Source: Paucibacter sediminis (lineage in GTDB: Bacteria > Pseudomonadota > Gammaproteobacteria > Burkholderiales > Burkholderiaceae_C). From it: a stretch of DNA of 64,000 nucleotides. How positions within the stretch are numbered: the stretch's first letter is position 1; the number at the start of each line of letters is the position of its first letter. Below the pieces are notes generated by a model, which was not told the origin of the DNA, did no database searches, and saw only the letters and a program-made list of their open reading frames with translations. The DNA is taken from positions 1,716,001 through 1,780,000 of the forward strand of contig NZ_CP116346.1 of NCBI RefSeq assembly GCF_030254645.1, given 5' to 3'. Of this stretch, positions 46,107 to 55,230 are shown piece by piece. The translations under genes and the position numbers were made by a program.

Positions 46107-47420
46107 ATGAAAGTCGTCGTTCTGGGTGCTGGCATCATCGGCGTGAGCACCGCCTGGTATCTGCTGGAGCAAGGCCATGAGGTCACGGTGGTCGACCGTC
46201 AGGACGATGCCGCGATGGAGACCAGCTTCGCCAATGGCGCGCAGATCTCGGTGAGCTTCTGTGAGCCCTGGGCCAATGCCGGTGCGCCCTTCAAGGTGGC
46301 CAAGTGGCTGCTGCGCGACGACTCGCCGCTGCTGTTCCGCCCGCGCCTGGAGCCGGCGCAATGGCGCTGGGGCCTGAGCTTCCTGACCCAGTGCACCACG
46401 GCTGCCTTCGAGCGCAATGTCGAGCAGCTGGTACAGCTGGGCCGCTACAGCCATGAGTCGCTGAAGAGCCTGGTGGCCCAGACCGGCATCGAGTACGAGC
46501 GCCTGGAGCGCGGCATCCTGCATTTCTTCTCCAGCCAGGCCGACTTCGATGCCGGTGCGGCCGGCGCCGAGGTGATGCGCCGCCACGGCGTGGACCGTCG
46601 TGTGCTCAACCGCGCGGAGGTGCTGAAGGTCGAGCCGGCGCTGCGCAGCTTCGGCAACAATATCTTTGGCGGCACCTTCACACCCAGCGACGAATCTGGC
46701 GATGCGCGTGTGTTCACGCAGAAGCTGGCCCAGCTGTGCCAGCAGCGCGGCGCCACCTTCCACTACGGCCATGACGTGCTGGCCCTGCAGCGCGAGGGTC
46801 AGTCCATCGCCGGCGTGCAGATCGCCGATTGCCGTAGCGGCCAGAAGCGCACGCTCAAGGCCGATGCCTATGTGGCGGCGATGGCCTCCTACACCCCGGC
46901 GCTGCTGAAGCCCCTGGGCGAGTGCCTCAACATCTATCCGGCCAAGGGCTACTCGGCCACCCTCAAGCTCAAGAAGCCCGAACAGGCCAGCGTGGTGAGC
47001 CTGCTGGACGACACCCGCAAGATCGCGATCTCGCGCCTGGGCGACAGCATCCGCATCGCCGGTACCGCCGAGCTGGTGGGCATGGACACCAGCCTGGACA
47101 CGCCCACCTCGCGCACCCGTTGCGATGCGCTGGTGAAGCGCTACGAGGAGCTGTTCCCCGGCGTGGCCGACCTGGGCGAGCGCAACTACTGGACCGGCCT
47201 GCGCCCCAGCACGCCCACCAACATCCCCTACATCGGCCGCAGCCGCAAGGCCGCTAACCTCTGGATCAACGCCGGCCACGGCACGCTGGGCTGGACCCAT
47301 GGCGCCGGCTCAGGCCATGCGCTGTCCGAGCTGATCTGCGGTCGCCGGCCCGAGATCGAATTCAATTTCTACGGCGACGCGCTGCCGGCCCGCCGCATGC
47401 ACAGCATGGCCCCGGCCTGA
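46107..47420 (+). CDS. dadA: D-amino acid dehydrogenase
   Basis: A 437-residue FAD enzyme that oxidises D-amino acids (D-alanine in particular) to 2-oxo acids and ammonia. KVVVLGAGIIGVSTAWYLL is the FAD-binding glycine motif (GxGxxG). Family landmarks are ETSFANGAQISVSFCEPWA, YPAKGYSATLKL, and WTGLRPSTPTNIPYIG near the C-terminus. It is peripheral to the inner membrane and passes electrons to the respiratory chain. Divergent ArgP-like regulator. Confidence 0.95.
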   Translation: MKVVVLGAGIIGVSTAWYLLEQGHEVTVVDRQDDAAMETSFANGAQISVSFCEPWANAGAPFKVAKWLLRDDSPLLFRPRLEPAQWRWGLSFLTQCTTAAFERNVEQLVQLGRYSHESLKSLVAQTGIEYERLERGILHFFSSQADFDAGAAGAEVMRRHGVDRRVLNRAEVLKVEPALRSFGNNIFGGTFTPSDESGDARVFTQKLAQLCQQRGATFHYGHDVLALQREGQSIAGVQIADCRSGQKRTLKADAYVAAMASYTPALLKPLGECLNIYPAKGYSATLKLKKPEQASVVSLLDDTRKIAISRLGDSIRIAGTAELVGMDTSLDTPTSRTRCDALVKRYEELFPGVADLGERNYWTGLRPSTPTNIPYIGRSRKAANLWINAGHGTLGWTHGAGSGHALSELICGRRPEIEFNFYGDALPARRMHSMAPA

Positions 47421-47439
47421 GGCCTGGAGGCGGGGCTCG

Positions 47440-47445
47440 CTACAA
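47440..47445 (+). promoter_or_regulatory. -10 element TACAAT before the Hsp70-like gene
   Basis: TACAAT lies 31 bp before the ATG at 47477 and matches the -10 form seen repeatedly in this window. No clear -35 is visible at 17 bp. Confidence 0.35.
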
Positions 47446-47476
47446 TCCGCGCCCCGCTCTCCATCCGCCCGCCGCC

Positions 47477-48784
47477 ATGCCATCGCCCGCTTCCTTCTGT
47501 GCCATCGACTTTGGCACCTCCAATTCGGCGATTGCGATCCCGCGCAGCGACGGCCCGGGCATGCGCCTGGTGGAGCTGGAGCCCGGCCATCTCACCATGC
47601 CCACGGCGGTGTTCTATTTCGTCGAGGGTCGGCACGATGCCGACGGCCCGCCGCGCGCCTTTGGCCGTGCCGCGGTGGCCGCCTATGTGGAGGGCACCGA
47701 CGGCCGCCTGATGCGCTCGATGAAGAGCATCCTCGGCTCCTCGCTGATCGACCAGACCACCGATGTCGGTGGCGGCCGCGGCGTCAAATACTTCGACATG
47801 CTGGCCGGCTACCTCAAGCGCCTGCGCAACAGCGCGCTCGCGGCGGGCGCCCGCGCGCCGCTCAACAAGCTGGTGCTGGGTCGGCCGGTGTTCTTCGTCG
47901 ACGGCGAGCCGGCGCGCGATGCCGCCGCCCAGGCCTCGCTGGAGGCCGCCGCCCATGCGGTGGGCTTTGACGAGGTGCATTTCCAGTTCGAGCCGATCGC
48001 GGCCGCCTTCGACTACGAGAGCCAGACCCAGCACGAGCAGATCGTGCTGGTGGCCGACATCGGCGGCGGTACCTCGGACTTTTCGCTGGTGCGCGTGGGC
48101 CCCGATCGCATGCAGCGCCTGGACCGCCGCGACGACATCCTCGCCAACCACGGCGTGCACATCGCCGGCACCGATTTCGACCGCCATGTCGAGCTGGCCA
48201 GCATCCTGCGTGAGCTGGGCTACCGTTCGCTGGGGCCCGAGAAGCCCGGCCAGGTGGCGCGCGAAGTGCCCAGCGGGGTCTATTTCGATCTGGCCACCTG
48301 GCATCTGATCAACACCGTCTACAGCCCGCAGCGCAGCGCCGAGCTGCGCAGCATGAAGAGCTTCTACGGCAATCCCGTGCATCACCAGCGCCTCATGACG
48401 GTGGTGGAAGACCGCCTGGGCCATGAGCTGGCCGCGCGCGCCGAGGACGCCAAGATCGCCGTGGCCGGCGGCGGCGATACCCAGATCGACCTGGGCCTGG
48501 TGGAGACGGGCTTGCGGGTGGAGCTGGGCGAGGCCGAGGCCCTGCAGGCCCTGCGCGCCGACATCGAGCGCATTGCCCAGGCCGGCCGCGAAACCGTGGC
48601 GCAGGCGGGCCTGCAGCCGGACGATGTGGATGCGCTCTACTTCACCGGCGGCTCCACCGGCCTGCGCGTGCTGGCCGAGCGCATCGCCGCCGACTACCCC
48701 AAGGCGCGCGAGGTGCGCGGCGACCGCTTTGCCTCGGTGGCCACCGGCCTCGGCCTGCACGCGGCGCGCTTGTTCACGCGCTGA
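47477..48784 (+). CDS. yegD: Hsp70-family molecular chaperone (YegD-like)
   Basis: A 435-residue protein with the Hsp70 ATPase fold but no C-terminal peptide-binding half. Phosphate-1 is CAIDFGTSNSAIAI, phosphate-2 is VLVADIGGGTSDFSLV and the adenosine motif is YFTGGSTGLRVL. YegD is an Hsp70-like ATPase of unclear role in E. coli. It has its own TACAAT -10 at 47440. Confidence 0.9.
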   Translation: MPSPASFCAIDFGTSNSAIAIPRSDGPGMRLVELEPGHLTMPTAVFYFVEGRHDADGPPRAFGRAAVAAYVEGTDGRLMRSMKSILGSSLIDQTTDVGGGRGVKYFDMLAGYLKRLRNSALAAGARAPLNKLVLGRPVFFVDGEPARDAAAQASLEAAAHAVGFDEVHFQFEPIAAAFDYESQTQHEQIVLVADIGGGTSDFSLVRVGPDRMQRLDRRDDILANHGVHIAGTDFDRHVELASILRELGYRSLGPEKPGQVAREVPSGVYFDLATWHLINTVYSPQRSAELRSMKSFYGNPVHHQRLMTVVEDRLGHELAARAEDAKIAVAGGGDTQIDLGLVETGLRVELGEAEALQALRADIERIAQAGRETVAQAGLQPDDVDALYFTGGSTGLRVLAERIAADYPKAREVRGDRFASVATGLGLHAARLFTR

Positions 48785-48804
48785 TCACCAGCCGAGCGCC
48801 GGCC

Positions 48805-49539
48805 TTAGAAGCGGCGCCGCTGCGGCGGGCCCTTGCGGGCCGGCGGCCGCTTCGGGCTTGGCTGGGCCGGCTGGGGCCTGGACACATCGGCCAGCAGCAG
48901 GGTGGCGCTCACCAGGCTTTCCACCGCCTCCTCCAGATCGGCGGGCGGCTCCAGGGTCTCGATCTCTTCCAGCAACTCGTCGGCGTCTTCCAGATCGTCC
49001 GCGTCCAGGTGCATATAGATCGCGGCCAGCGGCTCCAGCAGCTGGGCGGCATCCAGGCGCATCAGCTCGGGGAACAGCTCGGTGGCGAGCGCGAAGCCGG
49101 CCACCCAGGGGAACACCACCTCGGAAGGGTCGGCCTCGTCCTCTAGCTCGAACACCCAGGGGTCGAACCACTGGCGATCGACGATGGCCAGGTTGAGCTC
49201 GCGATGGCGGCGGCGTATCAGCTCGAACAGCTGCTCGCCGTTGTAGCTGGGCGGCGGCTTGCGGCCCTCGCTGTCCAGCACATGCGGCGCCCAGTCGGAC
49301 ATGGCAATGGGCTTGGGCTGCAGCAGCACGCCGATCAGATAGCCGTCCAGCATGCTCACGTCCAGGGGCTCCAGCGGCGCCGGCACCTTGTCGAGCAGGG
49401 CCTGCAGCTGCTCCAGCTCGCCGTCGCTGAGCGGCTCGGCGGGCTTGCGGGCTTGCGGCGCCGGCTTGGTGCTTGCGGTGGGCCGGGCCGGACGAGGCGC
49501 GGGGCTGGGCTTGCGTACGGGCGGCTTGGCAGCGTTCAT
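48805..49539 (-). CDS. UPF0149 protein without SEC-C (paralogue of 42242)
   Basis: A 244-residue protein sharing the UPF0149 core with the gene at 42242 (MLDGYLIGVLLQP; WVAGFALATELFP). It has an added Pro/Lys-rich N-terminus (~45 residues) and, instead of the SEC-C zinc motif, a basic tail (RPPARKGPPQRRRF). The tail may bind nucleic acid, but this is only inferred. A GATAATG -10-like hexamer lies just upstream on the minus strand. Confidence 0.88.
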   Translation of the reverse strand: MNAAKPPVRKPSPAPRPARPTASTKPAPQARKPAEPLSDGELEQLQALLDKVPAPLEPLDVSMLDGYLIGVLLQPKPIAMSDWAPHVLDSEGRKPPPSYNGEQLFELIRRRHRELNLAIVDRQWFDPWVFELEDEADPSEVVFPWVAGFALATELFPELMRLDAAQLLEPLAAIYMHLDADDLEDADELLEEIETLEPPADLEEAVESLVSATLLLADVSRPQPAQPSPKRPPARKGPPQRRRF

Positions 49540-49709
49540 GGCCACATTATCAAGGCTCGGCCATCCCACCTCGTGGGGATGGCGAAACCCAGGGTTGGGC
49601 CCTAGAGTTCGACCCAAGCAAGCCGCAAGGCGAGCAGCAGTCCCAACGACGTCCTTGATTCAAGGACTTTGCAACGCCCGAGCAGTTCGCTGCTTGGGCG
49701 TCCTTTTTT
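49526..49709 (+). ncRNA. Candidate small RNA, 49560 to 49709, with own promoter and terminator
   Basis: A plus-strand intrinsic terminator at 49674-49709 has no plus-strand gene upstream for about 900 bp, while the flanking genes run on the minus strand. TTGGCA (49526-49531)-16 nt-TATCAA (49548-49553) is a possible promoter. The ~150-nt RNA would fold as a 5' hairpin (GCCATCCC/GGGATGGC), a GTCCTTGA-T-TCAAGGAC hairpin at 49651-49667, and the terminator. The class is unknown. Supporting evidence is structural only. Confidence 0.4.
49674..49709 (+). terminator. Strong intrinsic terminator with UUCG loop
   Basis: A 12-bp stem (ACGCCCGAGCAG against CTGCTTGGGCGT, one G-T pair) closed by TTCG and followed by CCTTTTTT. 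This is an unusually good Rho-independent terminator on the plus strand and has no coding gene to end. Confidence 0.85.
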
Positions 49710-49716
49710 GTGCGCG

Positions 49717-50661
49717 TCAGAAGCCCTTGCCCAGGGCCGCGCGCAGGTGTTCGATCAGGAGCCGCACCGGGCGCGGCGTGGTGCTGCTCCAGGGGTGGAT
49801 GGCGTAGATGCTGTCGCCGAAGAAGCCGGCCGGCCGCCATTGCGGCAGCAGCTCCTGCAGGACGCCGCTTGCCAGTGCCGGTGCGGCGCTGAAGTCGGGC
49901 AGCAGGGCCACGCCCAGGCCGGCCAGTGCGGCATCCCGGATGATTTCGCTGTTGCCGGCGCGCAGCGGGCCCTGCACGGGCACCCGCACGCGCTCCGGCG
50001 CCCTGGCCGAGCCATGTTCGAAGTGCCAGACCGCCGGGCCCGAGCGCAGATAGGGCAGGCAGGCATGGGCCGCCAGCTCGGCCGGATGGGCGGGCGTGCC
50101 GGCGCGGGCCAGATAGGCCGGCGCCGCCACCAGCATGGCGCGCGAGGCGCAGAGCTTGAAGGCCACATGGGTGTCGGGCGGCGTGCTGGTATGGCGGATG
50201 GCCAGGTCGAAGCCCTCCTGCGCCAGCGCCGCCAGCCGGTCCGACAGGTCCAGCTCGATGCGGATCTCCGGGTATTGGGCGAAGAAGCCGGGCAGGGCGG
50301 GCGCCACATGCTGGCGCCCCAGCGCCACCGGCGCGGTCACGCGCACCAGGCCGCGCGGCTGGCCGGCGGCGTCGCGCGCCGCACCGAGGCTGCGCGCAAT
50401 ATGGTTGAAGCTGGCCTCGGTGTCCTCGACCAGGCGCTGGCCGGCGTCCGAGAGCCGCACCGAGCGCGTGGTGCGCGCCACCAGGGTGACGCCCACGGCG
50501 CGCTCCAGCTCGGCTATGCGCTGGCTCACCGCGGCCTTGGACAGGCCCAGGCGCTGCGCCGCCTTGGTGAAGCTGCCGGTATGGGCGATCACGGTGAGGG
50601 CGTGCAGCTGGCCCCACAGCAGGTCTTCACGCAGGGCGGGCTTCGGCAGGGCTGGGCTCAT
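49717..50661 (-). CDS. LysR-family regulator next to mmsA
   Basis: A 314-residue LysR protein (HTH: GSFTKAAQRLGLSKAAVS, then QRIAELERAVGVTLV). It is divergent from the methylmalonate-semialdehyde dehydrogenase gene. An 8-bp inverted repeat (TGATTGTT-n10-AACAATCA, 50661-50686) begins at its own start codon and sits about 65 bp before the mmsA transcription start, the normal LysR activation site. It therefore probably represses itself and activates mmsA. Ligand unknown. Confidence 0.88.
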   Translation of the reverse strand: MSPALPKPALREDLLWGQLHALTVIAHTGSFTKAAQRLGLSKAAVSQRIAELERAVGVTLVARTTRSVRLSDAGQRLVEDTEASFNHIARSLGAARDAAGQPRGLVRVTAPVALGRQHVAPALPGFFAQYPEIRIELDLSDRLAALAQEGFDLAIRHTSTPPDTHVAFKLCASRAMLVAAPAYLARAGTPAHPAELAAHACLPYLRSGPAVWHFEHGSARAPERVRVPVQGPLRAGNSEIIRDAALAGLGVALLPDFSAAPALASGVLQELLPQWRPAGFFGDSIYAIHPWSSTTPRPVRLLIEHLRAALGKGF

Positions 50662-50686
50662 GATTGTTCAGATTATCAAACAATCA
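50661..50686. promoter_or_regulatory. LysR operator: TGATTGTT-10 nt-AACAATCA
   Basis: Perfect 8-bp arms with a 10-nt spacer overlap the LysR start codon. The centre (50673.5) is about 64 bp upstream of the predicted mmsA transcription start, typical for LysR recognition sites. Confidence 0.55.
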
Positions 50687-50702
50687 AGTCAGCAAAAGCG
50701 GA

Positions 50703-50731
50703 TTGGCAGGGCGGGGGGCCAAGCCTAGACT
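50703..50731 (+). promoter_or_regulatory. mmsA promoter: TTGGCA-17 nt-TAGACT
   Basis: TTGGCA at 50703-50708 and TAGACT at 50726-50731 with ideal 17-bp spacing, 31 bp before the ATG at 50763. It is among the best sigma-70 promoters in the window. Confidence 0.6.
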
Positions 50732-50762
50732 GGCTGCATTCGATTTCCATTGGAGTCCTGCC

Positions 50763-52280
50763 ATGAGCACCCCCGCCTACAGCGCCAGCGCCGACCTCAC
50801 CCACTACATCAACGGCCGCCCGCAGGCCGCCAGCTCGGGTCGCTCGCAGGCGGTCTACAACCCGACCACCGGTGCGGTGGCGCGCCAGCTGCAACTGGCC
50901 AGCAGCGAGGATGTGCTGAGCGCCGTGGCGGCCGCCAAGGCGGCCTTCCCGGCCTGGGCCGATGCGCCGCCGCTGCGCCGCGCCCGCGTGATGTTCAAGT
51001 TCCTGGAGCTGCTCAACCAGCACAAGGACACGCTCGCCGCCATGATCACCGCCGAGCATGGCAAGGTCTTCACCGACGCGCAGGGCGAGGTGGCGCGTGG
51101 CATTGACATCGTGGAATTCGCCTGCGGCGCACCGCAGCTGCTGAAGGGTGATTTCACCGAGCAGGTCTCGACCGGCATGGACAACTGGACGCTGCGCCAG
51201 CCCCTCGGTGTGGTGGCCGGCATCACGCCCTTCAACTTCCCCTTCATGGTGCCGATGTGGATGGCGCCGCTGGCCATCGTCACCGGCAATACCTTCATCC
51301 TCAAGCCCAGCGAGCGCGACCCCTCGCCCAGCCTCTTCATCGCCGAGCTGTTCAAGCAGGCCGGCCTGCCGGACGGCGTGTTCAATGTGCTGCAGGGCGA
51401 CAAGCTGGCGGTGGACGGGCTGCTGAACCACCCCGACGTGAAGGCAATCAGCTTCGTCGGCTCCACGCCCATTGCCCAGTACATCTACGAGACCGGTGCC
51501 CGCAATGGCAAGCGCGTGCAGGCCCTGGGCGGCGCCAAGAACCATATGGTGGTGATGCCGGATGCCGACATCGAGCAGGCGGTGGACGCCCTGATCGGCG
51601 CCGCCTATGGCTCGGCCGGCGAGCGCTGCATGGCGATCTCGGTGGCGGTGCTGGTGGGCGATGTGGCCGACAAGATCGTGCCCAAGCTGGCCGAACGCGC
51701 GCGCGCACTGAAGATCAAGAACGGCATGGAGCTGGACGCCGAGATGGGCCCCATCGTCACCCGCGAGGCGCGCGACCGCATCGAGAACTACATCGGCATC
51801 GGCGTGGAAGAGGGCGCCAAGCTGGTGGTCGACGGGCGCGGCCACAAAGTGGCCGGCCTGGAGCACGGCTTCTTCACCGGTGGCACCCTGTTCGACGAGG
51901 TGAAGCCCAGCATGCGCATCTACAAGGAAGAGATCTTCGGCCCGGTGCTGGCCTGCGTGCGCGTGCCCGACTTCGCCCAGGCGGTGGAGCTGGTGAATGC
52001 GCATGAGTACGGCAACGGCGTGGCCTGCTTCACCAGCGATGGCAATGTCGCGCGCGAGTTTGCGCGCCGCATCCAGGTGGGCATGGTGGGCATCAACGTG
52101 CCCATCCCCGTGCCGATGGCCTGGCAGGGCTTTGGCGGCTGGAAGAAGAGCCTGTTCGGCGACATGCACGCCTATGGCGAGGAGGGCGTGCGCTTCTACA
52201 CCAAGCAGAAGAGCATCATGCAGCGCTGGCCGGCCAGCATCGGCAAGGGCGCCGAGTTTGTGATGCCCACCAGCAAGTAA
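50763..52280 (+). CDS. mmsA: CoA-acylating methylmalonate-semialdehyde dehydrogenase
   Basis: A 505-residue aldehyde dehydrogenase that turns malonate or methylmalonate semialdehyde plus CoA and NAD into acetyl- or propionyl-CoA, in valine, beta-alanine and inositol breakdown. The catalytic Cys is in [32 protein letters not shown] and [11 protein letters not shown]-like stretches (seen as [14 protein letters not shown]) are typical of MmsA and not of ordinary aldehyde dehydrogenases. Its other valine-pathway partners are not in the window. Confidence 0.94.
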   Translation: MSTPAYSASADLTHYINGRPQAASSGRSQAVYNPTTGAVARQLQLASSEDVLSAVAAAKAAFPAWADAPPLRRARVMFKFLELLNQHKDTLAAMITAEHGKVFTDAQGEVARGIDIVEFACGAPQLLKGDFTEQVSTGMDNWTLRQPLGVVAGITPFNFPFMVPMWMAPLAIVTGNTFILKPSERDPSPSLFIAELFKQAGLPDGVFNVLQGDKLAVDGLLNHPDVKAISFVGSTPIAQYIYETGARNGKRVQALGGAKNHMVVMPDADIEQAVDALIGAAYGSAGERCMAISVAVLVGDVADKIVPKLAERARALKIKNGMELDAEMGPIVTREARDRIENYIGIGVEEGAKLVVDGRGHKVAGLEHGFFTGGTLFDEVKPSMRIYKEEIFGPVLACVRVPDFAQAVELVNAHEYGNGVACFTSDGNVAREFARRIQVGMVGINVPIPVPMAWQGFGGWKKSLFGDMHAYGEEGVRFYTKQKSIMQRWPASIGKGAEFVMPTSK

Positions 52281-52303
52281 GAAAGCGCGCGCGGCCGCCA
52301 CCG

Positions 52304-52320
52304 CGTGCGAATCTCGCACG
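52304..52320 (+). terminator. Hairpin downstream of mmsA
   Basis: CGTGCGA-atc-TCGCACG, a perfect 7-bp stem with a 3-nt loop 24 bp after the mmsA stop. No T-run follows. Confidence 0.35.
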
Positions 52321-52413
52321 GCGAGTGGCAAAGGTCATGGGCCGGCGGGTCGGGCCGGCGGCTTGTAGGGGAGGAATCGGCTACGCTCGCCGCTTGTGAC
52401 CACCTGTAACCCG

Positions 52414-54048
52414 ATGTCCAAGCCTGCCGAGCTGTCCGCCGAGCAAATCGCGCAATGCCTGGAGCAGGCGCGCGCGGCCCAGCGCGATGCCCGGCTCGAG
52501 GAGGGCCTGGCCCTGGCCGAGCAGGCCTGGGCCGCCAGCCAGCAGCAGGCCTATCTGGCCGAGCAGGTGGAGGCCGGGCGCCTGCGCAGTTTTTTCCGCT
52601 TCCGCCGCGGCGACCTGCCTGGCATGCTGGCGGCCGGCCAGGAGGTGCTGCCCCTGATGCGCCCGCTGGGCGCCCAGCCCGGCATCTGCGAGCTGCTGCG
52701 CTGGATGAGCCTGGCGGCCTCCGAGATCGGCGATTTCGAGACCGGCCTGGCCTGCGCCAACGAGGGCTGCGCGCTGGCGCAGGAGCTCGGCGAGGTGCGC
52801 ATCCAGGCGGTGGCGCTGAACGCGCTGGGCGCCTGTTTCGAGCGCATGGGCGATCCCTGGCAGGCCGAGCGCCTGATGAACGAGGCCGCGGCCCTGGTGC
52901 GCGACCAGGCCACGCCCTACGAGCATGTGGTGACCTTCAACAACCTCTGCAGCGTCGCCCTCGGTGCCTATCACCTGATGCGCGACAGCGGCAACGATGC
53001 CGCCTGCCGGCAGGCGCTGGAGCGCGGCCTGCACTACGCCCGCGAGGTGCGCCCGCATGCGCGCGAACATGGCGACCGGTTCGCGCTCGCGCTCACCGAC
53101 GGCAACCTCGGCGAGGTGCTGATGCTGCTGGGTGCGCTGGACGAGGCGCAGAGCTTTCTGGACGCGGCGCTCGAGCAGGCGCAGAGCCTGGGCTACCAGA
53201 ACCTGGCCTGGCGCACGCGCTGCTCGCTCGCCGAGCTGATGCTGGCGCGCGGCGAGGTGCGCGAGGCCTGGCACATCGTGCAGGCCCTGCAGTCCGACGC
53301 CGCGGGCGCGCTGCCGGCCTTCATCGCGCTGCGCCTGCATCACAACGCCTTCCGCGCCGCGCGCGCGCTCGGCCGCAGCGACGATGCGCTGGCGCACCTG
53401 GAGTGCTACCAGCGCCTGGAGCGCCAGCGCAGCGTGGCCCAGCTGATGGCGCAATCGCGCTTCTTCGTGACCCGGCTGGAGGCCGAGCAGGTGCGTGCCC
53501 AGGCCGAGCTCGCCAACAGCGCCGTCGATGCGCTCACCGCCAAGGCGGTGGAGCTGGAGGCCCATGTGCAGCGCGACCCGCTCACCGGCCTGGGCAACCG
53601 CCGCTGCCTGGCATCGCGCATGCCGGCCCTGATGGCCGAGGCCGAGGCGCGCGGCCGGCCGCTCACCCTGGCGCTGATCGATGCCGATCACTTCAAGAGC
53701 GTGAACGACCGCCATGGCCATGCCGTGGGCGACCAGGTGCTGCAGGTGCTGGCCCAGATGCTGCGCGACAACACGCGCAGCAGCGATCTGCTGCTGCGTT
53801 ATGGCGGCGAGGAATTCCTGGTGGTGTTTCCAGACACCGTGGCGGACCGCGCCTTCGAGGTCTGCGAGCGCCTGCGCGCGAATGTCGAGAACTATGGCTG
53901 GGACGAGCTGGCGCCGGGCCTGCAGGTCAGCCTCAGCATCGGCCTGGCGAGCGCGCCGCCCTATTCCACCGACATGCTGATCGCGCGCGCAGATGCGGCC
54001 ATGTACCGCGCCAAGCACCTGGGCCGCAACCGCGTCGCGCTCGCCTGA
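52414..54048 (+). CDS. Diguanylate cyclase with N-terminal TPR-like domain
   Basis: About 544 residues. The N-terminal ~370 residues are helical TPR-like repeats (about six 34-residue-like units). A GGDEF domain follows: DPLTGLGNRR, DADHFKSVNDRHGH, then the active-site loop RYGGEEF. An inhibitory I-site (RSSD) precedes it by five residues, so product feedback is expected. It makes c-di-GMP from two GTP. It lacks membrane helices, unlike the two cyclases that face it. Start at the ATG at 52414; the GTG at 52396 is an alternative. Confidence 0.88.
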   Translation: MSKPAELSAEQIAQCLEQARAAQRDARLEEGLALAEQAWAASQQQAYLAEQVEAGRLRSFFRFRRGDLPGMLAAGQEVLPLMRPLGAQPGICELLRWMSLAASEIGDFETGLACANEGCALAQELGEVRIQAVALNALGACFERMGDPWQAERLMNEAAALVRDQATPYEHVVTFNNLCSVALGAYHLMRDSGNDAACRQALERGLHYAREVRPHAREHGDRFALALTDGNLGEVLMLLGALDEAQSFLDAALEQAQSLGYQNLAWRTRCSLAELMLARGEVREAWHIVQALQSDAAGALPAFIALRLHHNAFRAARALGRSDDALAHLECYQRLERQRSVAQLMAQSRFFVTRLEAEQVRAQAELANSAVDALTAKAVELEAHVQRDPLTGLGNRRCLASRMPALMAEAEARGRPLTLALIDADHFKSVNDRHGHAVGDQVLQVLAQMLRDNTRSSDLLLRYGGEEFLVVFPDTVADRAFEVCERLRANVENYGWDELAPGLQVSLSIGLASAPPYSTDMLIARADAAMYRAKHLGRNRVALA

Positions 54049-54057
54049 GCGGCCGCG

Positions 54058-55230
54058 TCAGGCGCCGCTGGCCTGCACCACGTTACGGCCCTGCGCCTTG
54101 GCCTGGTAGAGCGCGCGGTCGGCGCGCATCAGCACCTGCTCGGCGCTGGCGTCCGCCAGGCTGGCCTCGGCCACGCCGAAGCTGGCCGTCAGGGGGCAGG
54201 TCTTGCCATCCCAGCTGAAGCCGCAGGCCTCCAGGTTCACGCGCATGCGCTCGGCCACCAGCAGCGCGCCCGCCAGCCCGGTGTCGGGCAGCAACGCGCA
54301 GAACTCCTCGCCGCCCAGGCGGCCGAGCCGGTCGACCGCGCGCACGCAGGGCTTGAGCGCCTGCACCAGGGCCTGCAGCGCGGCATCGCCGGCGGCATGG
54401 CCATGGCTGTCGTTGAGCTGCTTGAAGCGGTCCATGTCCACCATCACCAGCGCGTAGGGGGCGCCGCGCTGCAGGCGCGCATGCTCATGGTCCATCGCCT
54501 CGGCCAGGGCGCGGCGGTTCAGTGCGTCGGTGAGCGGATCGCGGCGGGTGAGGCGCTGGATGCGCAGGATCAGGCGCATCAGCACGAAGAAGGCCATGGT
54601 GGCGTTGAGCACCAGATTGAGTGCCAGCGTCGACCACAGCCAGGCGATGTTGAAGCTGCTGCTGGCGCGGATGTCGGGCGTCACGCCCGGCGCCAGCCAG
54701 GCCTCCAGCAGGCGCACGAGCAGCAGGCCGGTGACGATGAACAGCGGCGCGGCCAGCGTCGCCGAGAGCGCGCGCCGGACGCGCTGGCGCAGCAGCCGGT
54801 AGGCATTGCAGGCCGAACTCAGGCACAGCGCCGACATGCTGGCATAGACCACCATGCTGTGGCGGTGCAGGTCGCCCTCGTAGGGCATCAGCAGCAGCGC
54901 TAGCGCGGCCGCGCCCACCAGCAGGGCCGGCCATGCCATGCGCGGCGTTTCGTCCGAGATCCAGGGCACGGCCACGCAGAGCAGGCCGAAGCCCAGCAGG
55001 CCCAGCACGTCCGATCCCCAGTAGCTCAGCAGATCGGGCGCCAGGCCGCGCAGCGCATGCGTGCCCAGCGCCCCGGCCAGCAGCAGATTGGCGGTGGCCA
55101 GGCACAGCGAGGCGCGCGGCGTGACGCGCATGCCGGTGGCGAACAGCCACCACACCACCGCGGCGAAGAAGAACACCAGCACGATCGCCGCCAGCAGCGT
55201 CTCGGGGTCGGTGGCGGGCAGCGGCATCAT
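54058..55230 (-). CDS. Membrane diguanylate cyclase (GGDEF)
   Basis: A 390-residue protein. The first ~220 residues have about six membrane segments. The GGDEF domain begins DPLTDALNRRALAEAM, with DMDRFKQLNDSHGHAAGD, the loop RLGGEEF, and an I-site (RAVD) five residues before it. It ends ADRALYQAKAQGRNVV. It is a c-di-GMP synthase with an unrecognised membrane sensor. It starts with an ATGA overlap with the similar gene upstream (55227), and is convergent with the TPR-cyclase gene 9 bp away. Confidence 0.88.
   Translation of the reverse strand: MMPLPATDPETLLAAIVLVFFFAAVVWWLFATGMRVTPRASLCLATANLLLAGALGTHALRGLAPDLLSYWGSDVLGLLGFGLLCVAVPWISDETPRMAWPALLVGAAALALLLMPYEGDLHRHSMVVYASMSALCLSSACNAYRLLRQRVRRALSATLAAPLFIVTGLLLVRLLEAWLAPGVTPDIRASSSFNIAWLWSTLALNLVLNATMAFFVLMRLILRIQRLTRRDPLTDALNRRALAEAMDHEHARLQRGAPYALVMVDMDRFKQLNDSHGHAAGDAALQALVQALKPCVRAVDRLGRLGGEEFCALLPDTGLAGALLVAERMRVNLEACGFSWDGKTCPLTASFGVAEASLADASAEQVLMRADRALYQAKAQGRNVVQASGA

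Noticed and set aside
52381-54018. Minus-strand frame opposite the TPR-GGDEF gene
   Set aside because: Low-complexity His/Gln/Ala-rich product and no start signal.
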